Counted from the first letter of the stretch, positions 22,608 to 36,313 are shown. The stretch is DNA of 38,257 bases from Mycoplasma sp. (GCA_014803855.1 JAAVAX010000006.1:1-38257); one strand, 5' to 3'. Made by a program: numbers and translations. The notes: generated by a model from the sequence alone, not told the origin.

Positions 22608-22628
22608 TTACTTACTAACATAAAAAAT

Positions 22629-22664
22629 AAAAAGACCTTTGTTGATAAAAAACAAGATCTTTTT
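22629..22664 (-). terminator. intrinsic terminator of the F1-like ATPase operon
   Basis: A stem of about 13 pairs (AAAAAGATCTTGTT against AACAAAGGTCTTTTT, with G-U pairs and one bulge) around a short loop. It is followed on the minus strand by a T-rich run at 22621-22628 and lies about 30 nt after the beta-like stop. Confidence 0.7.
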
Positions 22665-22694
22665 ATATATATAATTAAATAAATTATTTAAAAA

Positions 22695-26379
<3,685 letters not shown>

Positions 26380-26388
26380 AATTTCTCC

Positions 26389-27039
26389 TTATTTTCTTAT
26401 CTCTCAAGCTACCATTTTTTTAAGTATAACTTTTTTGGCAACTGATTCAGCTTCTTCTTGATGTTCAACTAAATTGAATATATTATTATTAATTTCATAT
26501 TTTTTAGCAGTGAAAAAACTTCCTAATTTATAAAATGCTTTAATTGCAGTTTCATCTTTAGATAATTCTAAGAATTCTTCAAGTTCATCTAAATCTATAG
26601 ATTTTAATTTTGAAAAATTCACATACACTTTAGAAATTAATTCATCAGGTAAAATGCTGAAATTACCATTTATAGAAACTAGTTTTTGATCATTCTGAAT
26701 TATGAACATAACTTCACTAGCAATTAAAAATATTTTTTTAGTTTGATTTGATTGAGTATTGTCTTCTAATACATTTTTCTCATTATCTTGAATTGCATCA
26801 ACATCAATAATAATTCCTACAACATCAAACATAACAGCTTGATCTTGTTTTTTGTTAAGAACAGTTTGATTAGAGATGTGACTTCCATGTTTTGAGTGAA
26901 CTTCTTTGTTTAAAACTTCAATAGGAGGGAAATCCAATGAAACCAATGTAACTTTTGAAATAACCTCTTTATTTGATTTTAAGAAATTATTTAGTAACTT
27001 TGGATCAGTAGGTGTTGATAATAATAATTTATTTGTCAT
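26389..27039 (-). CDS. uncharacterised F1-like cluster protein (possible epsilon/delta counterpart)
   Basis: This 216-residue soluble protein sits between the gamma-like and alpha-like genes. It has no signal peptide or membrane segment. Strand-rich stretches (MFDVVGIIIDVDA, IFLIASEVMFIIQN, VSINGNFSILPDEL) followed by a helical C-terminal part recall the two-part layout of the small F1 subunits, but I find no motif that proves epsilon or delta. The start is fixed by the TAATG overlap with the gamma-like gene, and the frame ends after a UGA Trp (WEIRK). Function within the ATPase complex is inferred from position only. Confidence 0.7.
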
Positions 27040-28112
27040 TATCTTGCACCTCCTCTAGTTGCTTTTAAAAGAATTGTATCTTCATCTTTTTTCTTCTTAA
27101 TATCTTCTAAAATACTTGTACTTTGGTTTCTAACTTTAAAAGCAGAATAAAGAACAATTGATGATTCTGTTTCTTTCTCTCTTCTAACCCTATTAACTAG
27201 ACGTTGAATAACAACAAGTTCATCATGTATTTTGTTTTTCTTTTCATCTAAAAGTTGAAGTTCTAATTTTAATCTTTGAATTTTTTCAACTAATTTTAAT
27301 TCAACTATATTTTGTTTTATGATAGCTTTAATTAATTTAAATTTAAAGAAACTTATATTTGGAATAAATGAGATTTTTTTAATGTTTAATTTTCTCAAAT
27401 ATTTCACATAATCAACATTGATGTCACTCAAATTACCTTCTATCCCAATTTCATTATTCATATTTGATGAAGGTTCTAATTTTCTAACATTTGATTCTTC
27501 AAATAAACTTTCATCAATATTTTCATGTTCAAATGGAGCTAATTTTTTCATTACTAATTCACGATTATCAGTATTTTGTTGAGCAATAATTAGTGTAGCA
27601 TCTGAAAAAACATTATTTTTGAATGCAACTTCTACTAATGAAGCAACTTTATTTATAAATTCATCATCTTTTTTGTATAAATCATATGGAAAATGCTGAA
27701 TGATATTTAATTCTAGTTTTTGAGCAATTAGATTTACACGATTACCAATAGTAATAACTGAGTCACCTTTTTTAATTTTAGTTTCAAGGATCTCTTCTAA
27801 TTTTTTATAAATTACTTCAGAATAATCGTCATTTTCTTTTGCATCAACTAAGAAAAAGATTTCTTCTCTTGATTTTCTGTCTTTATCAACCTCTTCAACA
27901 AATGTTTTTTCATTCTTAAAGAAGTGTGAATTAATTTCATCTAAGAACTTCATGTTTGAATATTTAATTAGTTTTAAATTATCAAGTTCTTTTTGTTCAT
28001 CATTAAGAATTTGTAAAATACGTAATTTTGAAATATCTAAATATGTTTCAAAAAAATCTAAACTTTTTTCTTTACCTTTTAGAAATTTCATGTTTTTCTG
28101 AACATAACTCAT
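27039..28112 (-). CDS. F1-like ATPase gamma-like subunit, enlarged
   Basis: This 357-residue protein is longer than the usual 285 or so of AtpG. Long helical, charged N- and C-terminal parts flank a central region with alternating strands such as DSVITIGNRVNLIA and FSDATLIIAQQN, as in the F1 gamma subunit, whose two terminal helices make the central rotor coiled coil. The C-terminal IQRLKLELQLLDEKK and NRVRREKETESSIVLYSAFK stretches support this. No UGA codon is used. AGGAGG (28120-28125) precedes the ATG. Similarity is structural and contextual rather than motif-based. Confidence 0.65.
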   Translation of the reverse strand: MSYVQKNMKFLKGKEKSLDFFETYLDISKLRILQILNDEQKELDNLKLIKYSNMKFLDEINSHFFKNEKTFVEEVDKDRKSREEIFFLVDAKENDDYSEVIYKKLEEILETKIKKGDSVITIGNRVNLIAQKLELNIIQHFPYDLYKKDDEFINKVASLVEVAFKNNVFSDATLIIAQQNTDNRELVMKKLAPFEHENIDESLFEESNVRKLEPSSNMNNEIGIEGNLSDINVDYVKYLRKLNIKKISFIPNISFFKFKLIKAIIKQNIVELKLVEKIQRLKLELQLLDEKKNKIHDELVVIQRLVNRVRREKETESSIVLYSAFKVRNQSTSILEDIKKKKDEDTILLKATRGGAR

Positions 28113-28168
28113 CTACAAACCTCCTTTACCTTAATTAAAATGATTGTTTTATCAATTTATCTAAATTT

Positions 28169-29092
28169 TTATTCTTTGTTTTTTGGAGATACTGGACTAA
28201 TAGATGAATTAAATCTAACAGCTGCTGCTTCTGAGACATATAAAGATGTTATACCAGATGCATTTCTTACCATTATTGTTCCTGGGAAAAACTCACACTC
28301 ATGTCCATTACTTAATGCATTATCTAGTAATTTAATAAATGATTTAATTACTAAATGGTTTTTACCAGTGTCTTTAACAAATGATTGTCATTCTACAACA
28401 CCAATAGGAGGAATTAAAGCTGGGTTAGCAATTGTTATAGGGATAATTTTTGACTTATCAAAACGAATAATATCAACAATTAAAACTGAATTCAAAATAA
28501 CTGGGTAACCAGCAACAATGTTATCTTTAACTGCCTCAATAAAATTCTCAATTAAATCTTTTACTTCATCTAATTCAATAACTTCACCATCATATAAATA
28601 TATTTGTGTTTGAAGAGCTAAATCAACTAATTTTAATTTTGTATTTCTTTGTTCAACTTCATTGTAATTTCAAATTGATTTATTTAAAACCAAGTTGTAA
28701 TTGTCATATGAATCAACAGAAGATAAAGGTTTAGCATTTAAATCATTTAAATGTTCTGTTAACCCTTCAATTTTTTCTTTTCTCATTTTAGCTTCTTCAG
28801 CAACATAGTCAATATTTGTATTTTTAATATCAACTAGTTCTTGTGTTTGAGATAAAACATCTTCATATGATAAAGTTCCTGAGAATTTTTTACCTTCTTT
28901 TTGTGATTTAGATTGAAAAGAAACATTTGCATCATTTAATAATTTTGCATCAACTACCATTGTTTCAACATCTTTCATTTCATCATGTTTCTTATCAACA
29001 TCATTCATTTGAATAGGTGCTTCAGGAGTTGCTTCAGTATTATTTACTACAACAACAACTTCTTCATTTTGCATTTCTTTATCTTTATTCAT
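28169..29092 (-). CDS. uncharacterised first protein of the F1-like ATPase cluster
   Basis: A 307-residue protein that I do not recognise. Residues 1-60 are acidic and of low complexity (EEVVVVVNNTEATPEAP), probably disordered. A helical, charged middle (about 75-135) precedes a compact C-terminal half with hydrophobic strands (VILNSVLIVDIIRFD, IIPITIANPALIPPIGVVEW). No membrane segment, signal peptide or nucleotide-binding motif is seen. UGA Trp occurs at 28670-28672. AAGGAG at 29101-29106 sets the start. As first gene of the operon it is a candidate adaptor that links the soluble ATPase to a partner, which is inference. Confidence 0.7.
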
Positions 29093-29465
29093 TAGAAATT
29101 CTCCTTGTCTGTTATCTATATTGATTTAATGCATTTTGCTAAATGTCAAAAATACATTTAAGAATAAGGTGATCAAGCTTTAATTGTTTATAAAGCAAAA
29201 CTTGGCTTAATAGTTTTTTATTTATTTTCCAGTAGACAATACTCAATTTAAATACATAAAACTAAAACAGCTTAACTTAAATTTTATTATTTTTGGTATT
29301 AAAAAATTAAAAAAATAAGTTTTTTTGTAATAAATGTAAGTTAAAAAATAGTAAATTTGTATAAAAATTTTAAAAAATAGGGGTTTTTACTAAACAAAAA
29401 CGCATCCAAAAAAAAGTTTTCCACATAGAATAAATAATATAAAAAGTGTAAAATTATGCTTATTT
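29093..29465. other. 373-nt non-coding region between lipoprotein gene and F1-like operon
   Basis: No credible gene is seen on either strand. On the minus strand it must hold the end of the lipoprotein transcript (a terminator-like hairpin is at 29383-29401) and the promoter of the F1-like operon. TTGACA at 29144-29149 looks like a -35 box, but the nearest -10-like TATAGA (29115-29120) is 23 nt away, too far for a normal promoter. Small AT-rich hairpins at about 29178-29197 and 29197-29217 are visible. A single TTTTCCACA at 29417-29425 resembles a DnaA box. Confidence 0.6.
29383..29401 (-). terminator. probable terminator of the lipoprotein gene
   Basis: GTTTTT and AAAAAC arms around a 7-nt loop, followed on the minus strand by CCCCTATTTTTT. 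It lies about 65 nt after the lipoprotein stop. The stem is short, so this is tentative. Confidence 0.4.
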
Positions 29466-30821
29466 TTATTGAAATTGTCAAGTTTTTATGTTAAAAATCT
29501 TACTAAACTCACTAGAAGCCATTAAATCACCTTTATCAATATTCATATTAATATTTATTTTTATAGTATCAGAATCTGCTTCATCACCTTCTTCTAATGA
29601 TTTAATATCAAATGAAATTTGACGCTCTTGACCATTAGATGCAACATATAAGAATGATTTTGGTGATTCAAAAACTGGTATTCCTTTTTCAAATCATTCA
29701 ATAATTGTTTTTACTCCAGCATTTCTAGCATCAAAAGGATTCAACAAAATATTTGGAGTATAAATAAAAATGTTATTTTTAGCTTCTTCAACTAATGAAT
29801 TTAACATTGTATTATTACTTGAAACATAAGAACTTATTTCAGAAGAACTAGGGGTAGCAAAAGCTCAATCCTTAACTACTACAGAATATTCATGAGAAAA
29901 ATTTAATCCATATATTTTTTTTGCATCATCTAAAATTTGTGAAGAAAATTTAGAACTATCTAAGGAAATTTCCATTACAAAATTTGCATATTGTCTCTCT
30001 TTATCATAAAAATAAGAATTTTTTATTGAATATGTAACATATGGGCGATTTGTAGGGGCAACTATAGCTTGTGAAATACTTCTTACTTCTGATAATGTTT
30101 TTCCATATCATTTTTTTAATTCATCACTATTACTTTGATATCTAGGTGGTAATTTATAATCATCATTTTCTAAAATATAAATAAAATCTAAATATTTACC
30201 AACCATTTCATCTGGGATTGTTCTAAATGAAACATTTCCATTAGCATTTTCAAATATTATTTTTTTTCCAATTGTTCCATTATAACCTTGATCCTCTAAA
30301 TCTTCTACAACACCATTATCAATACCTAAAGTTATGAAATTAACATATTTTGTTATTGTATTATTAGTAATATTATCCCTAAAATTAATTAAAACTGGAA
30401 TAGTAATTGAATTTCTATTTTCAGACACAAAAGGTTTTAATTTATTACCATATGAATCTATAGTGTCAAAGAAAAATGAAAAATAAATTTCATAATCTTT
30501 GCTAACATTTTCTTCTAAGAATAATGGAGATAATTTGTTTTCATTAATAGATAAATATGTATTAATTAAATCTGGTTGATCTAAAAGAATTCTAAAAAGA
30601 GATTCATCTTTAGTAGAATTTACATCAATTACTGATACATAATCATTGAAATTGCCACTTACTTTATTTTTACTAATATCAATAATTTCATCAAGTTTAT
30701 TCTTTAAATAAGTCAAGTTTGAATCATTTGTTACATTATTATTGCATGAAACATTAAGTGAAGAAGTAATTAAAGGTAATGAAAAACCAGAAAACAACAA
30801 TAAAGTTTGTTTTATCTTCAA
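29466..30821 (-). CDS. surface lipoprotein of unknown function
   Basis: This 451-residue protein has a classical mycoplasma lipoprotein leader: basic MKIKQ, a hydrophobic core, and the lipobox LNVSC with Cys26, then an Asn-rich mature start. The rest is soluble and Ser/Asn/Asp-rich without repeats that I recognise. The start codon is TTG; AGGAGG at 30830-30835 lies 8 nt upstream and no ATG fits the leader. UGA encodes Trp at 30108-30110 and near the C terminus. It is divergent from dnaE. It could belong to a lineage-specific lipoprotein family; no function is proposed. Confidence 0.75.
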
Positions 30822-30862
30822 AATAATTACCTCCTACTAATTTATTACTTTATTTATTTTAA

Positions 30863-30868
30863 TATAAT
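30863..30868 (+). promoter_or_regulatory. -10 box of dnaE, leaderless-type
   Basis: TATAAT ending 9 nt before the dnaE ATG, without any Shine-Dalgarno sequence between. Confidence 0.6.
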
Positions 30869-30877
30869 TAGCATAAT

Positions 30878-33772
30878 ATGGGAAAAATAATAAATTTACA
30901 TTTTTATTCAGAATATAGCTTTTTTGAAAGTCCTACCAAAATAAAGGAATATGTTAATTTTGGTAAAAATAATGAAATAGAATGTTTAGTATTAACTGAT
31001 CATAATAATATTCATGGTTATGCTGAATTCAGAAAATATTGTAATGTGAATAATATAAAACCAATTTTTGGAATTGATCTTGATGTTGAAGATATTAGAT
31101 TAATACTTTTAGCTAAAAATAACAAAGGATTTTCTGAAATAAAAAATTTTGCTTATCAAAAATCCAAAAATACAATTATAAAATTTAGTGATATTAGTGA
31201 TGAAAATCTTTTTATAATACTTAATCCTAATTTCAAATCAAAACATGTTGATCATTTAAAATCATTATTCAAAGATTTCTATTTTTATGATCCTTCAAAT
31301 AATAATTCCAATATTTATATAAGAGATTGCAGAATATTAGATAATGAACATTATTCATCACTTAAAATCATTAATGAAATTAAGGAATTAAAATTGAATC
31401 CAGAAAATGATTATTGCTATGATACAAGTGTTAATAGTATTGACAATAGCTTATTAAATAATATAAATGAAATTGTTAAACAGTGTAATGTGATTTTTTA
31501 TGATAAACAAAACATGCTGCCAATCTTTTGTGAGAATCCATTAAATTATCTAAAAACCCTAATTGAAACAAGAATAAAAGAAAGAAAAGACTTAAGAGAA
31601 TATGATATTAATATTGTAAAAAAAAGAATTGATTATGAATTTTCTGTAATTAAAAAAATGAATGTTGAAAACTATTTCTTGATAATTAGTGACTTAATAA
31701 ATTGAGCTAAAGAAAATGATATTTCAATAGGTCCAGGAAGAGGTTCTGTATCTGGTTCATTAATATCATACATAATTGGAATTACTCAAATAAATCCACT
31801 TAAATACAATTTATATTTTGAAAGATTTTTAAATGAAGAAAGAATAACATTACCTGATATTGATATTGATATACAAGATGATAAAAGAGAAAATGTTATT
31901 GAATATCTAAAGAAAAAATATGGTCATGAACATGTTGCTCAAATTTGCACATTTCAAAGAGTTGGATCAAAGCAAGCTCTAAAAGATTGTGGAAAATTTT
32001 TAGAAATAAATTTCACCAGAATGAATGAGATAACCAAATTAATTTCAGGAAGCGATTCATTAAAAGAATCATATGAAAAAAATATTAAATTCAAAGCAAC
32101 AATTGATTCAGAAGAAATATTAACAAAATTGTATGAATGCTCACTACTAATAGAATCATTACCTAGGCAAGTAGGGATACATGCTGCGGGTGTTGTTTTA
32201 TCTAAAAGCAAAATTATTGATTCAATACCTATTATGAATATTGATAATAATATAGTTACACAATTTTCTATGGAATATATTGAAGATTGAGACTTACTAA
32301 AAATAGATCTTTTAGGTTTAAGAACATTGACAATTATTAAAAAAATTGAAGAAGAAATTCAAAAAACTTTTGATAAAAATTTTAAATTTGATCAAATACC
32401 ATTGGATGATCAAAAAACAAATAAATTATTGACAAGTGCAAAAGTTTTAGGTATATTTCAATTAGAATCACCAGGAATGATGAACACTTTATCCAAAGTA
32501 AAAATAAATCATTTTAATGATCTAGTTGATACTATATCTCTCTTTAGACCTGGACCAATGTCAAATATTCCTGAATATATAAAAAATAAAAATGATAAAA
32601 ATAACATCAAATCTATATGTGATGTCTATGATGAGATTGTTTATTCTACAAATGGAATAATAATTTATCAAGAACAAATTATGGAAATAATTCAAAAAGT
32701 AGCGGGTTTGAGTTTTGCTAAAGCTGACATTTTAAGAAGAGCCATTAGTAAAAAAAATAGAAATGAAATTTTGGAAATGGAAAAAACATTTATTAATGGA
32801 GCTATAAACAATAATATTTCTGAAGATATAGCAAAATTAATATATGCTCAAATTGTTAAATTTGCTGAATATGGTTTCAATAAGTCACATGCTGTTGCAT
32901 ATGCAACACTAAGTTATAGAATGGCATATTTAAAAGCAAAATTTCCATTATGTTTTTTTATTGGAATAATGACATTAACAACTTCAATGGATACAATAAA
33001 TAAACTAGTTATTGAAGCAAAAGAATTAAAATTTAATATTTTCTCTCCAGCAATTAACAAAATTTCAAATGATATAAGTCATGACAAAAAAAATAATATT
33101 TATCTTCCATTAACATTTATAAAAGGTCTTGGGGAAGTTGCTAATAAAAAGATACTAAATGAATATAATCAATATGGAAAATTTAATGATTTTTTTGATT
33201 TTGTAGCAAGAGCTAAAAAAGCTAATATTGGTGATTCAATAATTGATATTCTTATTGAATCAAACTCATTAAGAGAATTTGGAAATATGAATACTTTAAT
33301 TCAAAATAAATCAAAAGCACTTTCTTATGCTTCAACAATAAGCTTTGAAGATAAAAACACTAATGAAATTATTTTAGATATGAGTGTTAAAAAACCTAAA
33401 TTAGAAGTATATGATGAAGATTTAAGACAAGAAGCAAAAAATGAAATTAAATACTTAGGCATGATTTACAATGCATTCATAACTTCAAAATATGAATCTA
33501 ATGATAAATTATCAAATTTAAAGGTAGGTATTGAATATAAAATTGTATTGTCAATAAACAAAAAGAAAGAAATTATGACTAAGTTTAAAAAACTTGCTAA
33601 ATGTATTGAGGTATCTGATTCTTCAACTAATGAAACAATTTGATTTAATGAAAAGAATTTAAATATATATGAGACTATTGAGGAAAATACAATAGGATAT
33701 GCAACAATCCTTAAATTAGACAGAAATGGACGAACATATTTCAATATATATAAATGGGAGAAAATAAAATAA
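30878..33772 (+). CDS. dnaE: DNA polymerase III alpha subunit, DnaE type
   Basis: This 964-residue C-family replicative polymerase starts with a PHP domain (about 1-220), followed by the palm with the catalytic Asp327 and Asp329 in LPDIDIDIQDD, the PGRGSVSGSLISY loop, fingers with IDLLGLRTL and FRPGPMSNIPEYI, a helix-hairpin-helix region and a C-terminal OB-like part. It is shorter than E. coli DnaE (1160). In the PHP domain the expected HxH metal pair reads HFY (8-10), so any proofreading or pyrophosphatase activity is probably lost. UGA Trp codons occur at 31703 and 32288, and one near the 3' end (33641). Gram-positive bacteria usually pair DnaE with PolC, not seen here. The next gene starts 1 nt after its stop. 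Confidence 0.95.
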
Positions 33773-33773
33773 C

Positions 33774-34643
33774 ATGAAAAAAATACTATTAATTGATGGA
33801 AATCTTTTGTTATTTAGATCTTTTTATGCTGGACAAACAATTTCTAAGGAATTAAGTAATATTGGAGTGCACTTATTTTTCAATAGTTTTTTTGAAATAT
33901 TCAAATCTGAGGACCCAACATATGTTTTCTTTGCTTTTGATGCATTTGGCCCAACAAAAAGACATGAGGAATTTGAACAATATAAAGCTGGGAGAATAAA
34001 AGCTCCAAAAGAGTTATATGATCAAAAAGAAATAATTTGTGAAATTCTGTCTACAATGAAATTTAAACATTTTTCTAAAATAGGTGATGAAGCAGATGAT
34101 TTAATTGCATCAATTAGTCATAAATACAAAGATAATAATAAAATTTCCATTTTTTCTGAAGATAAGGATTTATTGCAATTAATTGATGATAATGTAGATG
34201 TAATTGTTAAAAATAAGAATAAAAATATTAATTCCAAATACATAAAAATTAATAATGAAAATTTTTATGGTATGTTTAATTTTTTTCCATATCAAATTAT
34301 AGATTTTAAAGGAATTGCAGGTGATAATTCTGATAATCTACCAGGTATAAAAGGAATTGGCTCTAAACAAGCTATTAATCTTTTGAATAAATACAAAACT
34401 TTAGAAGGTATTTATGAGAATATTGATCAATTAACAAAAAAACAAAAAGAATTATTTTTGGCTAATAAAAGTGAATCGATGTTATGTAAAAAACTTGCTA
34501 CATTAAATAAATTTGTTGAAATTGATTTTGACTTAGATGAAATGTTAGTATCACTGGATAATCTAAAAAATGATAATGTATATAATGTTTTAAATAAATA
34601 TCAATTAAAAAGAATTTTAAATATTATTAATAATTTAAAATAA
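33774..34643 (+). CDS. 5'-3' exonuclease (PolA N-terminal domain type)
   Basis: This 289-residue flap endonuclease/5'-3' exonuclease removes RNA primers and flaps during lagging-strand synthesis. Metal-binding acidic residues are placed in LLIDGNLLLFR, FAFDAFGPTKRHEEF, GDEADDLIASI and SEDKDLLQL, and the helix-hairpin-helix GIAGDNSDNLPGIKGIGSK is clear. The polymerase domain of PolA is absent, as usual in mollicutes. It follows dnaE by 1 nt and is co-transcribed with it. GGGAG at 33756-33760 is rather far from the ATG. No UGA codon is used. Confidence 0.93.
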   Translation: MKKILLIDGNLLLFRSFYAGQTISKELSNIGVHLFFNSFFEIFKSEDPTYVFFAFDAFGPTKRHEEFEQYKAGRIKAPKELYDQKEIICEILSTMKFKHFSKIGDEADDLIASISHKYKDNNKISIFSEDKDLLQLIDDNVDVIVKNKNKNINSKYIKINNENFYGMFNFFPYQIIDFKGIAGDNSDNLPGIKGIGSKQAINLLNKYKTLEGIYENIDQLTKKQKELFLANKSESMLCKKLATLNKFVEIDFDLDEMLVSLDNLKNDNVYNVLNKYQLKRILNIINNLK

Positions 34644-34649
34644 TATAAT
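34644..34649 (+). promoter_or_regulatory. -10 box of the DUF402 gene, leaderless-type
   Basis: TATAAT directly after the exonuclease stop and ending 7 nt before the next ATG. The gene thus appears to have its own leaderless transcript. Confidence 0.55.
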
Positions 34650-34656
34650 TTATTAC

Positions 34657-35217
34657 ATGAGTGAAAAGGAAAATTTAAATCAAAAATTTGTTGATATACA
34701 AGCATTTAAATATGATGGTCAATTATATCGTCAATGAAATGGTGTTAAAGTTATATCTGAAGATGATAATTATGTTTGCTGCTTATTATATAAAACTAAA
34801 GTTGTTGAAAATGACAACCAAAAATGAGTTATTAAAGAACCTACTTTATGATTTTTTTCAAAAAAATATTTTTTCAATTTAACAATAATATGAAGAAAAA
34901 TTGGTTTGCATTATTATATTAATTTAGCAAGTCCATTTTTTATAGAAGATAAAATCATTAAATATATTGATTTTGATTTTGATGTAAAAATATATCCAAG
35001 CAAACCATTTCAAATAGTTGATCACTATGATTTTCAAAAAAATAAATTGAAATGATACAATGCTGATATTATTGATGTAATTCATAAAAATTTAGTTATT
35101 ATTGCAAAAAAATTCCAACAAAAAGAAGATATTTTTGATGAATTTTATATATATCAAATATTTGAATCTTTAATTATGCTAAAAGAAATAAATATAAATA
35201 ACTTTGAGCATGATTAG
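34657..35217 (+). CDS. DUF402 nucleoside tri-/diphosphatase (Ntdp-like)
   Basis: This 186-residue soluble protein matches the DUF402 family, whose Gram-positive members hydrolyse nucleoside tri- and diphosphates. Characteristic pieces are AFKYDGQLYRQWNG, then VISEDDNYVC, then KTKVVEND, then EPTLWFFSKKYFFN, then YYINLASPFF, then IKYIDFDFDVKIYP. Many Trp residues are UGA-encoded, so only fragments appear under the standard code. No Shine-Dalgarno sequence is seen; the -10 box is 7 nt upstream. It may share readthrough from dnaE and the exonuclease. A nucleotide pool function fits the replication neighbours but is inferred. Confidence 0.82.
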
Positions 35218-35247
35218 CAATAAATGTGGCATCTTATAAAAGATATA

Positions 35248-35324
35248 TGGCGCGCTCGGAAGGACTTGAACCCTCAACCTTTTGGGCCGTAACCAAACAC
35301 TCTATCCAATTGAGCTACGAGCGC
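35248..35324 (-). tRNA. tRNA-Arg (anticodon ACG)
   Basis: A full cloverleaf. The 7-bp acceptor stem GCGCTCG/CGAGCGC, D arm GCTC..GAGT, anticodon stem TTTGG/CCAAA with loop TTACGGC, T arm GAGGG-TTCAAGT-CCTTC, discriminator G and encoded CCA are all visible. The anticodon A34 should be edited to inosine to read CGU/CGC/CGA. It lies 5 nt downstream of tRNA-Cys in the same transcript. Confidence 0.95.
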
Positions 35325-35329
35325 AATTA

Positions 35330-35403
35330 TGGAGGCACCAACCGGACTCGAACCGGTAATCAGGGTGTTGCAGACCCATGCCTTGCCATTTGGCTATGGT
35401 GCC
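35330..35403 (-). tRNA. tRNA-Cys (anticodon GCA)
   Basis: A cloverleaf with acceptor GGCACCA/TGGTGCC, anticodon loop CTGCAAC containing GCA, T arm ACCGG-TTCGAGT-CCGGT, discriminator T and encoded CCA. It is the first gene of a two-tRNA unit with tRNA-Arg. Confidence 0.95.
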
Positions 35404-35434
35404 ATTTTTTCAAAAAAATGTAACTAAAATTTAA

Positions 35435-35440
35435 ATTATA
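35435..35440 (-). promoter_or_regulatory. -10 box of the tRNA-Cys/tRNA-Arg unit
   Basis: TATAAT on the minus strand, about 31 nt before the 5' end of tRNA-Cys, between the HAD gene and the tRNAs. The distance allows a short 5' leader for RNase P. Confidence 0.45.
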
Positions 35441-35458
35441 TATCTTTAAAAAAAGAAA

Positions 35459-36313
35459 TTAATTTATTTTCTCTATAAAATCTCCATTTAATATCTTTGA
35501 AACACCACCTCTTTTATGATTTGGGCCAATGTGTGTTGCAACATTTAGTAATTTTAATGAACCATCTTTTACAGCAATAAGTGCTCCAACTATGCCTAAT
35601 GTAGTTGTATCATTTTCACTATCACCAATATGAACTGTATTTTTAACATCAATACCTAAAATATTTGAAATAAACTGTGCTCCTTTGCCTTTTGTTGCTG
35701 AATCACAAGTTATTTCAATAACTTTATCCCTTCCAGAAGTCTTAATGCTTAGTCCTTTAATTTCATTATTCATATATTCAGCAAGTTCTCAAACTTTTTT
35801 TGTCTTAATAAAACCAGCTACAACAATTTTGTTAACTTTATTTTCTTCAAATTTATATTTTTTAATTAGCTTTCATCTTTTCTTCCATAAAAATCTAAAT
35901 GGTACTCATAACCAATGATTAGTGTAAATTAAAAACTCAGAATTAATTGTAAATCCAAGTTTATTCTTTTTAGTAATATCAAGAATTTTTGAAACTTGAT
36001 TTTCAGACAGAGTTATGTTTTGTAAAATATTTCCACTTTTATCAACTACAACAGCGCCATTTTGACAAATAGCATAATCAATATTTAAAAGTTCCATTAT
36101 TTTTTTCACTTTTTTACTATATGAACGACCTGTTGAAATAATAAAAGGAATTTCTTTTTGTCTTTCCCTAACTGCTTCTATATTTTTTTTAGAAATTTTT
36201 TTATTTCACTTATCAAATAATGTTCCATCTAAATCAATAAAAATAGCTTCAATATCAAAAACTCTATCTTTACTTTTTACACTAATTAAATTTTCTTTAT
36301 TAACTCTTCTCAT
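35459..36313 (-). CDS. Cof-type HAD family phosphatase
   Basis: This 284-residue cytosolic HAD hydrolase of the Cof/YkrA type probably dephosphorylates sugar phosphates or nucleotides. Motif 1 with the nucleophile Asp is IFIDLDGTLFD, motif 2 is IISTGRS, the conserved Lys is in SATKGKGAQFI, and motif 4 is HIGDSENDTTTLG. The cap domain lies between motifs 2 and 3. Several Trp are UGA-encoded. The ATG at 36311-36313 lies inside the end of the thioredoxin gene (28-nt overlap), with no clear Shine-Dalgarno sequence. No better in-frame start exists before motif 1, so translational coupling is likely. The substrate is unknown. Confidence 0.88.

Noticed and set aside
22592-22621. Upstream Met at 22619-22621 as the start of the LRR lipoprotein
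   Set aside because: It would place the -10 box inside the gene and add hydrophobic residues before the basic signal-peptide start.
29115-29149. TTGACA ... TATAGA as a sigma-70 promoter of the F1-like operon
   Set aside because: The spacing of 23 nt is far outside the normal 16-18. It is recorded only as a possible fragment of a promoter.
29417-29425. TTTTCCACA, similar to a DnaA box, as a sign of the replication origin
   Set aside because: It is a single copy with one mismatch, and there is no dnaA, dnaN or box cluster around it. dnaE nearby is not an origin marker.
35231-35244. ATCTT-ATAA-AAGAT hairpin between the DUF402 gene and tRNA-Arg as a terminator
   Set aside because: It has only five A/T-rich pairs and no T run on either strand.
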